Origin: Ptiloglossa arizonensis
Taxonomy: Eukaryota > Arthropoda > Insecta > Hymenoptera > Colletidae
NCBI RefSeq assembly: GCF_051014685.1
Contig: NW_027479415.1
Coordinates: 1-64,000 of the forward strand
DNA length: 64,000 nucleotides
Direction of reading: 5' to 3'
In this document: piece after piece, positions 1 through 13,500 of the stretch
Layout: every line of letters starts with the position of its first letter
Position numbering within the stretch: position 1 is the first letter of the stretch
Made by a program: the position numbers and the translations under genes
Notes under the pieces: generated by a model
The model's database searches: none
Told to the model about the DNA's origin: nothing
What the model saw: the letters and a program-made list of their open reading frames with translations, nothing else

Positions 1-85
1 AAAATTCCTATTACATCTGAAAGTAGAAACTCGCCCGATTACAACGGTATGTGTATTTTTTCCCTAGGCCATTCTGGTTAAGCGT
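1..85 (+). repeat. Partial monomer at left window edge
   Basis: These 85 bases are monomer positions 93-177, so the array was cut by the window and continues to the left. Position 104-105 carries TTACATC instead of TTGCATC, a variant shared with the monomer 1593 bases downstream. Confidence 0.95.
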
Positions 86-2790
86 TTGGAGCAGCAGAAT
101 TGTGAAAAATTTTTTGCCTCCTCTACCATTTCTTGACTTCAAACTCCCATATCTCGCGAACGGATTGACCTAACCCAAAAATTCCTATTGCATCTGAAAG
201 TAGAAACTCGCCCGATTACAACGGTATGTGTATTTTTTCCCTAGGCCATTCTGGTTAAGCGTTTGGAGCAGCAGAATTGCGAAAAATTGTTTGCCTTCTC
301 AACAATTTCTTGGCTTCAAACTCCCATATCTCGCGAACGAATTGACCTAACCCAAAAATTCCTATTGCATCTGAAAGTAGAAACTCGCCCGATTACAACG
401 GTATGTGTATTGTTTCCCTAGGCCATTCTGGTTAAGCGTTTGGAGCAGCAGAACTGCGAAAAATTTGTTGTCTTCTCAACCATTTCTTAGCTTCAAACTC
501 CCATATCTCGCTAACGGATTGACATAAACCAAAAATTCCTGTTGCATCTGAAAGTAGAAACTCGCCCGATTACAACGGTATGTGTATTTTTTCCCTAGGC
601 CATTCTGGTTAAGCGTTTGGAGCAGCAGAACTGCGAAAAATTTGTTGTCTTCTCAACCATTTCTTAGCTTCAAACTCCCATATCTCGCGAACGGATTGAC
701 CTAAACAAAAAATTCCTGTTGCATCTGAAAGTAGAAACTCGCCCGATTACAACGGTATGTGTATTTTTTCCCTAGGCCATTCTGGTTAAGCGTTCGGAGC
801 AGCAGAATTGCGAAAAATTTTTTGCCTTCTCAACAATTTCTTGTCTTCAAACTCCCATATCTCGCGAACGGATTGACCTAACCCAAAAATTCCTATTGCA
901 TCTGAAAGTAGAAACTCGCCCGATTACAACGGTATGTGTATTTTTTCCCTAGGCCATTCTAGTTAAGCGTTTGGCGCAGCAGAATTGCGAAAAATTTTTT
1001 AGCTTCTCAACCATTTCTTGGCTTCAAACTCCCATATCTCGCGAACGGATTGACCTAACCCAAAAATTCCTATTGCATCTGAAAGTAGAAACTCACCCGA
1101 TTACAACGGTATGTGTATTTTTTCCCTAGGCCATTCTGGTTAAGCGTTTGGAGCAGCAGAAGTGCGAAAAATTTGTTGTCTTCTCAACCATTTCTTAGCT
1201 TCAAACTCCCATATCTCGCGAACGGATAGACCTAACCCAAAAATTCCTATTGCATCTGAAAGTAGAAACTCACCCGATTAAAACGGTATGTGTATTTTTT
1301 CCCTAGGCCATTCTGGTTAAGCGTTTGGAGCAGCAGAAGTGCGAAAAATTTGTTGTCTTCTCAACCATTTCTTAGCTTCAAACTCCCATATCTCGCGAAC
1401 GGATTGACGTAACCCAAAAATTCCTATTGCATCTGAAAGTAGAAACTCTCCCGATTACAACGGTATGTGTATTTTTTCCCTAGGCCATTCTGGTTAAGCG
1501 TTTGGAGCAGCAGAATTGCGAAAAATTTTTTGCCTTCTCAACCTTTTCTTGGCTTCAAAGTCCCATATCTCGCGAACGGATTGACCTAACCCAAAAATTC
1601 CTATTACATCTGAAAGTAGAAACTCGCCCGATTACAACGGTATGTGTATTTTTTCCCTAGGCCATTCTGGTTAAGCGTTTGGAGCAGCAGAATTGTGAAA
1701 AATTTTTTGCCTCCTCTACCATTTCTTGACTTCAAACTCCCATATCTCGCGAACGGATTGACCTAACCCAAAAATTCCTATTGCATCTGAAAGTAGAAAC
1801 TCGCCCGATTACAACGGTATGTGTATTTTTTCCCTAGGCCATTCTGGTTAAGCGTTTGGAGCAGCAGAATTGCGAAAATTGTTTGCCTTCTCAACAATTT
1901 CTTGGCTTCAAACTCCCATATCTCGCGAACGAATTGACCTAACCCAAAAATTCCTATTGCATCTGAAAGTAGAAACTCGCCCGATTACAACGGTATGTGT
2001 ATTGTTTCCCTAGGCCATTCTGGTTAAGCGTTTGGAGCAGCAGAACTGCGAAAAATTTGTTGTCTTCTCAACCATTTCTTAGCTTCAAACTCCCATATCT
2101 CGCTAACGGATTGACATAAACCAAAAATTCCTGTTGCATCTGAAAGTAGAAACTCGCCCGATTACAACGGTATGTGTATTTTTTCCCTAGGCCATTCTGG
2201 TTAAGCGTTTGGAGCAGCAGAACTGCGAAAAATTTGTTGTCTTCTCAACCATTTCTTAGCTTCAAACTCCCATATCTCGCGAACGGATTGACCTAAACAA
2301 AAAATTCCTGTTGCATCTGAAAGTAGAAACTCGCCCGATTACAACGGTATGTGTATTTTTTCCCTAGGCCATTCTGGTTAAGCGTTCGGAGCAGCAGAAT
2401 TGCGAAAAATTTTTTGCCTTCTCAACAATTTCTTGTCTTCAAACTCCCATATCTCGCGAACGGATTGACCTAACCAAAAATTCCTATTGCATCTGAAAGT
2501 AGAAACTCGCCCGATTACAACGGTATGTGTATTTTTTCCCTAGGCCATTCTAGTTAAGCGTTTGGCGCAGCAGAATTGCGAAAAATTTTTTAGCTTCTCA
2601 ACCATTTCTTGGCTTCAAACTCCCATATCTCGCGAACGGATTGACCTAACCCAAAAATTCCTATTGCATCTGAAAGTAGAAACTCACCCGATTACAACGG
2701 TATGTGTATTTTTTCCCTAGGCCATTCTGGTTAAGCGTTTGGAGCAGCAGAAGTGCGAAAAATTTGTTGTCTTCTCAACCATTTCTTGTC
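1..2790 (+). repeat. 9-monomer higher-order repeat (1593 bp), 1.7 copies
   Basis: Bases 1 to about 1195 recur at 1594 to about 2790 with offset 1593 (9 x 177), reduced by two one-base deletions in the second copy (near 1875 and 2473). Diagnostic variants shared in order are CCTATTACATC, GCCTCCTCTACC, GAAAAATTGTTTGCC, GTATTGTTTCCC, CGCTAACGG, CTAAACAAAAAA and CATTCTAGTTAAGCGTTTGGCGC. Confidence 0.88.
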
Positions 2791-5700
2791 TTCAAACTCC
2801 CATATCTCGCGAACGGATTGACCTAACCCAAAAATTCCTTTTGCATCTGAAAGTAGAAACTCGCCCGATTACAACGGTATGTGTATTTTTTCCCTAGGCC
2901 ATTCTGGTTAAGCGTTTGGAGCAGCAGAACTGCGAAAAATTTGTTGTCTTCTCAACCATTTCTTAGCTTCAAACTCCCATATCTCGCGAACGGATTGACC
3001 TAAACAAAAAATTCCTGTTGCATCTGAAAGTAGAAACTCGCCCGATTACAACGGTATGTGTATTTTTTCCTTAGGCCATTCTGGTTAAGCGTTCGGAGCA
3101 GCAGAATTGCGAAAAATTTTTTGCCTTCTCAACAATTTCTTGTCTTCAAACTCCCATATCTCGCGAACGGATTGACCTAACCCAAAAATTCCTATTGCAT
3201 CTGAAAGTAGAAACTCGCCCGATTACAACGGTATGTGTATTTTTTCCCTAGGCCATTCTAGTTAAGCGTTTGGCGCAGCAGAATTGCGAAAAATTTTTTA
3301 GCTTCTCAACCATTTCTTGGCTTCAAACTCCCATATCTCGCGAACGGATTGACCTAACCCAAAAATTCCTATTGCATCTGAAAGTAGAAACTCACCCGAT
3401 TACAACGGTATGTGTATTTTTTCCCTAGGCCATTCTGGTTAAGCGTTTGGAGCAGCAGAAGTGCGAAAAATTTGTTGTCTTCTCAACCATTTCTTAGCTT
3501 CAAACTCCCATATCTCGCGAACGGATTGACGTAACCCAAAAATTCCTATTGCATCTGAAAGTAGAAACTCTCCCGATTACAACGGTATGTGTATTTTTTC
3601 CCTAGGCCATTCTGGTTAAGCGTTTGGAGCAGCAGAATTGCGAAAAATTTTTTGCCTTCTCAACCTTTTCTTGGCTTCAAAGTCCCATATCTCGCGAACG
3701 GATTGACCTAACCCAAAAATTCCTATTACATCTGAAAGTAGAAACTCGCCCGATTACAACGGTATGTGTATTTTTTCCCTAGGCCATTCTGGTTAAGCGT
3801 TTGGAGCAGCAGAACTGCGAAAAATTTGTTGTCTTCTCAACCATTTCTTAGCTTCAAACTCCCATATCTCGCGAACGGATTGACCTAAACAAAAAATTCC
3901 TGTTGCATCTGAAAGTAGAAACTCGCCCGATTACAACGGTATGTGTATTTTTTCCCTAGGCCATTCTGGTTAAACGTTCGGAGCAGCAGAATTGCGAAAA
4001 ATTTTTTGCCTTCTCAACAATTTCTTGTCTTCAAACTCCCATATCTCGCGAACGGATTGACCTAACCCAAAAATTCCTATTGCATCTGAAAGTAGAAACT
4101 CGCCCGATTACAACGGTATGTGTATTTTTTCCCTAGGCCATTCTAGTTAAGCGTTTGGCGCAGCAGAATTGCGAAAAATTTTTTAGCTTCTCAACCATTT
4201 CTTGGCTTCAAACTCCCATATCTCGCGAACGGATTGACCTAACCCAAAAATTCCTATTGCATCTGAAAGTAGAAACTCACCCGATTACAACGGTATGTGT
4301 ATTTTTTCCCTAGGCCATTCTGGTTAAGCGTTTGGAGCAGCAGAAGTGCGAAAAATTTGTTGTCTTCTCAACCATTTCTTGTCTTCAAACTCCCATATCT
4401 CGCGAACGGATTGACCTAACCCAAAAATTCCTTTTGCATCTGAAAGTAGAAACTCGCCCGATTACAACGGTATGTGTATTTTTTCCCTAGGCCATTCTGG
4501 TTAAGCGTTTGGAGCAGCAGAATTGCGAAAAATTTTTTGCCTTCTCAACCATTTCTTGTCTTCAAACTCCCATATCTCGCGAACGGATTGACCTAACCCA
4601 AAAATTCCTATTGCATCTGAAAGTAGAAACTCGCCCGATTACAACGGTGTGTGTATTTTTTCCCTAGGCCATTCTGGTTAAGCGTTTGGAGCAGCAGAAT
4701 TGTGAAAAATTTTCTGCCTTCTCTACCATTTCTTGACTTCAAACTCCCATATCTCGCGAACGGTTTGACCTAACCCAAAAATTCCTATTGCATCTGAAAG
4801 TAGAAACTCGCCCGATTACAACGGTATGTGTATTTTTTCCCTAGGCCATTCTAGTTAAGCGTTTGGCGCAGCAGAATTGCGAAAAATTTTTTAGCTTCTC
4901 AACCATTTCTTGGCTTCAAACTCCCATATCTCGCGAACGGATTGACCTAACCCAAAAATTCCTATTGCATCTGAAAGTAGAAACTCACCCGATTACAACG
5001 GTATGTGTATTTTTTCCCTAGGCCATTCTGGTTAAGCGTTTGGAGCAGCAGAAGTGCGAAAAATTTGTTGTCTTCTCAACCATTTCTTGTCTTCAAACTC
5101 CCATATCTCGCGAACGGATTGACCTAACCCAAAAATTCCTTTTGCATCTGAAAGTAGAAACTCGCCCGATTACAACGGTATGTGTATTTTTTCCCTAGGC
5201 CATTCTGGTTAAGCGTTTGGAGCAGCAGAATTGCGAAAAATTTTTTGCCTTCTCAACCATTTCTTGTCTTCAAACTCCCATATCTCGCGAACGGATTGAC
5301 CTAACCCAAAAATTCCTATTGCATCTGAAAGTAGAAACTCGCCCGATTACAACGGTGTGTGTATTTTTTCCCTAGGCCATTCTGGTTAAGCGTTTGGAGC
5401 AGCAGAATTGTGAAAAATTTTCTGCCTTCTCTACCATTTCTTGACTTCAAACTCCCATATCTCGCGAACGGTTTGACCTAACCCAAAAATTCCTATTGCA
5501 TCTGAAAGTAGAAACTCGCCCGATTACAACGGTATGTGTATTTTTTCCCCAGGCCATTCTGGTTAAGCGTTTGGAGCAGCAGAATTGCGAAAAATTTTTT
5601 GCCTTCTCAACCATTTCTTGTCTTCAAACTCCCATATCTCGCGAACGGATTGACCTAACCCAAAAATTCCTATTGCATCTGAAAGTAGAAACTCGCCCGA

Positions 5701-8700
5701 TTACAACGGTATGTTTATTTTTTCCCTAGGCCATTCTGGTTAAGCGTTTGGAGCAGCAGAATTGCGAAAAATTGTTTGCCTTCTCAACAATTTCTTGGCT
5801 TCAAACTCCCATATCTCGCGAACGAATTGACCTAACCCAAAAATTCCTATTGCATCTGAAAGTAGAAACTCGCCCGATTACAACGGTATGTGTATTGTTT
5901 CCCTAGGCCATTCTGGTTAAGCGTTTGGAGCAGCAGAACTGCGAAAAATTTGTTGTCTTCTCAACCATTTCTTAGCTTCAAACTCCCATATCTCGCGAAC
6001 GGATTGACCTAAACAAAAAATTCCTGTTGCATCTGAAAGTAGAAACTCGCCCGATTACAACGGTATGTGTATTTTTTCCCTAGGCCATTCTGGTTAAGCG
6101 TTCGGAGCAGCAGAATTGCGAAAAATTTTTTGCCTTCTCAACAATTTCTTGTCTTCAAACTCCCATATCTCGCGAACGGATTGACCTAACCCAAAAATTC
6201 CTATTGCATCTGAAAGTAGAAACTCGCCCGATTACAACGGTATGTGTATTTTTTCCCTAGGCCATTCTAGTTAAGCGTTTGGCGCAGCAGAATTGCGAAA
6301 AATTTTTTAGCTTCTCAACCATTTCTTGGCTTCAAACTCCCATATCTCGCGAACGGATTGACCTAACCCAAAAATTCCTATTGCATCTGAAAGTAGAAAC
6401 TCACCCGATTACAACGGTATGTGTATTTTTTCCCTAGGCCATTCTGGTTAAGCGTTTGGAGCAGCAGAAGTGCGAAAAATTTGTTGTCTTCTCAACCATT
6501 TCTTGTCTTCAAACTCCCATATCTCGCGAACGGATTGACCTAACCCAAAAATTCCTTTTGCATCTGAAAGTAGAAACTCGCCCGATTACAACGGTATGTG
6601 TATTTTTTCCCTAGGCCATTCTGGTTAAGCGTTTGGAGCAGCAGAACTGCGAAAAATTTGTTGTCTTCTCAACCATTTCTTAGCTTCAAACTCCCATATC
6701 TCGCGAACGGATTGACCTAAACAAAAAATTCCTGTTGCATCTGAAAGTAGAAACTCGCCCGATTACAACGGTATGTGTATTTTTTCCTTAGGCCATTCTG
6801 GTTAAGCGTTCGGAGCAGCAGAATTGCGAAAAATTTTTTGCCTTCTCAACAATTTCTTGTCTTCAAACTCCCATATCTCGCGAACGGATTGACCTAACCC
6901 AAAAATTCCTATTGCATCTGAAAGTAGAAACTCGCCCGATTACAACGGTATGTGTATTTTTTCCCTAGGCCATTCTAGTTAAGCGTTTGGCGCAGCAGAA
7001 TTGCGAAAAATTTTTTAGCTTCTCAACCATTTCTTGGCTTCAAACTCCCATATCTCGCGAACGGATTGACCTAACCCAAAAATTCCTATTGCATCTGAAA
7101 GTAGAAACTCACCCGATTACAACGGTATGTGTATTTTTTCCCTAGGCCATTCTGGTTAAGCGTTTGGAGCAGCAGAAGTGCGAAAAATTTGTTGTCTTCT
7201 CAACCATTTCTTAGCTTCAAACTCCCATATCTCGCGAACGGATTGACGTAACCCAAAAATTCCTATTGCATCTGAAAGTAGAAACTCTCCCGATTACAAC
7301 GGTATGTGTATTTTTTCCCTAGGCCATTCTGGTTAAGCGTTTGGAGCAGCAGAATTGCGAAAAATTTTTTGCCTTCTCAACCTTTTCTTGGCTTCAAAGT
7401 CCCATATCTCGCGAACGGATTGACCTAACCCAAAAATTCCTATTACATCTGAAAGTAGAAACTCGCCCGATTACAACGGTATGTGTATTTTTTCCCTAGG
7501 CCATTCTGGTTAAGCGTTTGGAGCAGCAGAACTGCGAAAAATTTGTTGTCTTCTCAACCATTTCTTAGCTTCAAACTCCCATATCTCGCGAACGGATTGA
7601 CCTAAACAAAAAATTCCTGTTGCATCTGAAAGTAGAAACTCGCCCGATTACAACGGTATGTGTATTTTTTCCCTAGGCCATTCTGGTTAAACGTTCGGAG
7701 CAGCAGAATTGCGAAAAATTTTTTGCCTTCTCAACAATTTCTTGTCTTCAAACTCCCATATCTCGCGAACGGATTGACCTAACCCAAAAATTCCTATTGC
7801 ATCTGAAAGTAGAAACTCGCCCGATTACAACGGTATGTGTATTTTTTCCCTAGGCCATTCTAGTTAAGCGTTTGGCGCAGCAGAATTGCGAAAAATTTTT
7901 TAGCTTCTCAACCATTTCTTGGCTTCAAACTCCCATATCTCGCGAACGGATTGACCTAACCCAAAAATTCCTATTGCATCTGAAAGTAGAAACTCACCCG
8001 ATTACAACGGTATGTGTATTTTTTCCCTAGGCCATTCTGGTTAAGCGTTTGGAGCAGCAGAAGTGCGAAAAATTTGTTGTCTTCTCAACCATTTCTTGTC
8101 TTCAAACTCCCATATCTCGCGAACGGATTGACCTAACCCAAAAATTCCTTTTGCATCTGAAAGTAGAAACTCGCCCGATTACAACGGTATGTGTATTTTT
8201 TCCCTAGGCCATTCTGGTTAAGCGTTTGGAGCAGCAGAATTGCGAAAAATTTTTTGCCTTCTCAACCATTTCTTGTCTTCAAACTCCCATATCTCGCGAA
8301 CGGATTGACCTAACCCAAAAATTCCTATTGCATCTGAAAGTAGAAACTCGCCCGATTACAACGGTGTGTGTATTTTTTCCCTAGGCCATTCTGGTTAAGC
8401 GTTTGGAGCAGCAGAATTGTGAAAAATTTTCTGCCTTCTCTACCATTTCTTGACTTCAAACTCCCATATCTCGCGAACGGTTTGACCTAACCCAAAAATT
8501 CCTATTGCATCTGAAAGTAGAAACTCGCCCGATTACAACGGTATGTGTATTTTTTCCCTAGGCCATTCTAGTTAAGCGTTTGGCGCAGCAGAATTGCGAA
8601 AAATTTTTTAGCTTCTCAACCATTTCTTGGCTTCAAACTCCCATATCTCGCGAACGGATTGACCTAACCCAAAAATTCCTATTGCATCTGAAAGTAGAAA

Positions 8701-10200
8701 CTCACCCGATTACAACGGTATGTGTATTTTTTCCCTAGGCCATTCTGGTTAAGCGTTTGGAGCAGCAGAAGTGCGAAAAATTTGTTGTCTTCTCAACCAT
8801 TTCTTGTCTTCAAACTCCCATATCTCGCGAACGGATTGACCTAACCCAAAAATTCCTTTTGCATCTGAAAGTAGAAACTCGCCCGATTACAACGGTATGT
8901 GTATTTTTTCCCTAGGCCATTCTGGTTAAGCGTTTGGAGCAGCAGAATTGCGAAAAATTTTTTGCCTTCTCAACCATTTCTTGTCTTCAAACTCCCATAT
9001 CTCGCGAACGGATTGACCTAACCCAAAAATTCCTATTGCATCTGAAAGTAGAAACTCGCCCGATTACAACGGTGTGTGTATTTTTTCCCTAGGCCATTCT
9101 GGTTAAGCGTTTGGAGCAGCAGAATTGTGAAAAATTTTCTGCCTTCTCTACCATTTCTTGACTTCAAACTCCCATATCTCGCGAACGGTTTGACCTAACC
9201 CAAAAATTCCTATTGCATCTGAAAGTAGAAACTCGCCCGATTACAACGGTATGTGTATTTTTTCCCCAGGCCATTCTGGTTAAGCGTTTGGAGCAGCAGA
9301 ATTGCGAAAAATTTTTTGCCTTCTCAACCATTTCTTGTCTTCAAACTCCCATATCTCGCGAACGGATTGACCTAACCCAAAAATTCCTATTGCATCTGAA
9401 AGTAGAAACTCGCCCGATTACAACGGTATGTTTATTTTTTCCCTAGGCCATTCTGGTTAAGCGTTTGGAGCAGCAGAATTGCGAAAAATTGTTTGCCTTC
9501 TCAACAATTTCTTGGCTTCAAACTCCCATATCTCGCGAACGAATTGACCTAACCCAAAAATTCCTATTGCATCTGAAAGTAGAAACTCGCCCGATTACAA
9601 CGGTATGTGTATTGTTTCCCTAGGCCATTCTGGTTAAGCGTTTGGAGCAGCAGAACTGCGGAAAATTTGTTGTCTTCTCAACCATTTCTTAGCTTCAACT
9701 CCCATATCTCGCGAACGGATTGACCTAACCCAAAAATTCCTATTGCATCTGAAAGTAGTAACTCGCCCGATTACAACGGTATGTGTATTTTTTCCCTAGG
9801 CCATTCTGGTTAAGCGTTCGGAGCAGCAGAATTGCGAAAAATTTTTTGCCTTCTCAACAATTTCTTGTCTTCAAACTCCCATATCTCGCGAACGGATTGA
9901 CCTAACCCAAAAATTCCTATTGCATCTGAAAGTAGAAACTCGCCCGATTACAACGGTATGTGTATTTTTTCCCTAGGCCATTCTAGTTAAGCGTTTGGCG
10001 CAGCAGAATTGCGAAAAATTTTTTAGCTTCTCAACCATTTCTTGGCTTCAAACTCCCATATCTCGCGAACGGATTGACCTAACCCAAAAATTCCTATTGC
10101 ATCTGAAAGTAGAAACTCACCCGATTACAACGGTATGTGTATTTTTTCCCTAGGCCATTCTGGTTAAGCGTTTGGAGCAGCAGAAGTGCGAAAAATTTGT
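2190..10200 (+). repeat. 21-monomer higher-order repeat (3717 bp), two copies plus a partial third
   Basis: Rare variants recur at exactly 3717 bases (21 x 177): TTCCTTAGG at 3069 and 6786, TTTTCTGCC at 4714 and 8431, and the open frame at 5496-5729 and 9213-9446 with CCCCAGG. Copies run about 2190-5907 and 5908-9625; similarity continues in phase to about 10.2 kb with extra changes. Inside the unit are shorter repeats: AACTGCG markers at 2928 and 3813 are 5 monomers apart, and the TTTTCTGCC markers at 4714 and 5422 are 4 monomers apart. The unit therefore grew by smaller duplications before the 21-monomer block was copied. Confidence 0.88.
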
Positions 10201-10500
10201 TGTCTTCTCAACCATTTCTTGGCTTCAAACTCCCATATCTCGCGAACGGATTGACCTAACCCAAAAATTCCTATTGCATCTGAAAGTAGAAACTCGCCCG
10301 ATTACAACGGTATGTGTATTTTTTCCCTAGGCCATTCTAGTTAAGCGTTTGGCGCAGCAGAATTGCGAAAAATTTTTTAGCTTCTCAACCATTTCTTGGC
10401 TTCAAACTCCCATATCTCGCGAACGGATTGACCTAACCCAAAAATTCCTATTCCATCTGAAAGTAGAAACTCACCCGATTACAACGGTATGTGTATTTTT
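10200..10500 (+). repeat. Array sequence at a higher-order boundary
   Basis: Ordinary 177-bp monomers (TCTAGTTAAGCGTTTGGCGC type) link the 21-monomer domain to the next unit. The copy near 10,450 has a private TATTCCATC. No other element is present. Confidence 0.7.
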
Positions 10501-13500
10501 TCCCTAGGCCATTCTGGTTAAGCGTTTGGAGCAGCAGAAGTGCGAAAAATTTGTTGTCTTCTCAACCATTTCTTGTCTTCAAACTCCCATATCTCGCGAA
10601 CGGATTGACCTAACCCAAAAATTCCTATTGCATCTGAAAGTAGAAACTCGCCCGATTACAACGGTATGTGTATTTTTTCCCTGGGCCATTCTGGTTAAGC
10701 GTTTGGAGCAGCAGAATTGTGAAAAATTTTTTGCCTTCTCTACCATTTCTTGACTTCAAACTCCCATATCTCGCGAACGGTTTGACCTAACCCAAAAATT
10801 CCTATTGCATCTGAAAGTAGAAACTCGCCCGATTACAACGGTATGTTTATTTTTTCCCCAGGCCATTCTGGTTAAGCGTTTGGAGCAGCAGAATTGCGAA
10901 AAATTTTTTGCCTTCTCAACCATTTCTTGTCTTCAAAGTCCCATATCTCGCGAACGGATAGACCTAACCCAAAAATTCCTATTGCATCTGAAAGTAGAAA
11001 CTCACCCGATTACAACGGTATGTGTATTTTTTCCCTAGGCCATTCTGGTTAAGCGTTTGGAGCAGCAGAAGTGCGAAAAATTTGTTGTCTTCTCAACCAT
11101 TTCTTAGCTTCAAACTCCAATATCTCGCGAACGGATTGACGTAACCCAAAAATTCCTATTGCATCTGAAAGTAGAAACTCGCCCGATTACAACGGTGTGT
11201 GTATTTTTTCCCTAGGCCATTCTGGTTAAGCGTTTGGAGCAGCAGAATTGCGAAAAATTTTTTGCCTCCTCAACCATTTCTTGGATTCAAAGTCCCATAT
11301 CTCGCGAACGGATTGACCTAACCCAAAAATTCCTATTGCATATGAAAGTAAAAACTCGCCCGATTACAACGGTATGTGTATTTTTTCCCTAGGCCATTCT
11401 GGTTAAGCGTTTGGAGCAGCAGAATTGTGAAAAATTTTTTGCCTTCTCTACCATTTCTTGACTTCAAACTCCCATATATCGCGAACGGATTGACCTAACC
11501 CAAAAATTCCTATTGCATCTGAAAGTAGAAACTCGCCCGATTACAACGGTATGTGTGTTTTTTCCCTAGGCCATTCTGGTTAAGCTTTTGGAGCAGCAGA
11601 ATTGCGAAAAATTGTTTGCCTTCTCAACAATTTCTTGGCTTCAAACTCCCATATCTCGCGAACGAATTGACCTAACCCAAAAATTCCTATTGCATGTGAA
11701 AGTAGAAACTCGCCAGATTACAACGGTATGTGTATTGTTTCCCTAGGCCATTCTGGTTAAGCGTTTGGAGCAGCAGAATTGCGACAAAGTTTTTGCCTTC
11801 TCAACCATTTCTTGGCTTCAAACTCCCATATCTCGCGAACGGATTGACCTAACCCAAAAATTCCTATTGCATCTGAAAGTAGAAACTCGCCCGATTACAA
11901 AGGTATGTGTATTTTTTCCCTTGGCCATTCTGGTTAAGCGTTTGGAGCAGCAGAATTGTGAAAAATTTTTTGCCTTCTCTACCATTTCTTGGCTTCAAAC
12001 TCCCATATCTCGCGAACAGATTGACCTAACCCAAAAATTCCTATTGCGTCTGAAAGTAGAAACTCGCCCGATTACAACGGTATGTTTATTTTTTCCCTAG
12101 GCCATTCTAGTTAAGCGTTTGGTGCAGCAGAATTGCCAAAAATTTTTTGGCTTCTCACCCATTTCTTGGCTACAAACTCCCATATCTCGCGAACGGATTG
12201 GCCTAACCCAAAAATTCCTATTGCATCTGAAAGTAGAAACTCACCCGATTACAACAGTATGTGTATTTTTTCCCTAGGCCATTCTGGTTAAGCGTTTGGA
12301 GCAGCAGAATTGCGAAAAATTTGTTGTCTTCTCAACCATTTCTTGTCTTCAAACTCCCATATCTCGCGAACGGATTGACCTAACCCAAAAATTCCTATTG
12401 CATCTGAAAGTAGAAACTCGCCCGATTACAACGGTATGTGTATTTTTTCCCTGGGCCATTCTGGTTAAGCGTTTGGAGCAGCAGAATTGTGAAAAATTTT
12501 TTGCCTTCTCTACCATTTCTTGACTTCAAACTCCCATATCTCGCGAACGGTTTGACCTAACCCAAAAATTCCTATTGCATCTGAAAGTAGAAACTCGCCC
12601 GATTACAACGGTATGTTTATTTTTTCCCCAGGCCATTCTGGTTAAGCGTTTGGAGCAGCAGAATTGCGAAAAATTTTTTGCCTTCTCAACCATTTCTTGT
12701 CTTCAAACTCCCATATCTCGCGAACGGATAGACCTAACCCAAAAATTCCTATTGCATCTGAAAGTAGAAACTCACCCGATTACAACGGTATGTGTATTTT
12801 TTCCCTAGGCCATTCTGGTTAAGCGTTTGGAGCAGCAGAAGTGCGAAAAATTTGTTGTCTTCTCAACCATTTCTTAGCTTCAAACTCCAATATCTCGCGA
12901 ACGGATTGACGTAACCCAAAAATTCCTATTGCATCTGAAAGTAGAAACTCGCCCGATTACAACGGTGTGTGTATTTTTTCCCTAGGCCATTCTGGTTAAG
13001 CGTTTGGAGCAGCAGAATTGCGAAAAATTTTTTGCCTCCTCAACCATTTCTTGGATTCAAAGTCCCATATCTCGCGAACGGATTGACCTAACCCAAAAAT
13101 TCCTATTGCATATGAAAGTAAAAACTCGCCCGATTACAACGGTATGTGTATTTTTTCCCTAGGCCATTCTGGTTAAGCGTTTGGAGCAGCAGAATTGTGA
13201 AAAATTTTTTGCCTTCTCTACCATTTCTTGACTTCAAACTCCCATATATCGCGAACGGATTGACCTAACCCAAAAATTCCTATTGCATCTGAAAGTAGAA
13301 ACTCGCCCGATTACAACGGTATGTGTGTTTTTTCCCTAGGCCATTCTGGTTAAGCTTTTGGAGCAGCAGAATTGCGAAAAATTGTTTGCCTTCTCAACAA
13401 TTTCTTGGCTTCAAACTCCCATATCTCGCGAACGAATTGACCTAACCCAAAAATTCCTATTGCATGTGAAAGTAGAAACTCGCCAGATTACAACGGTATG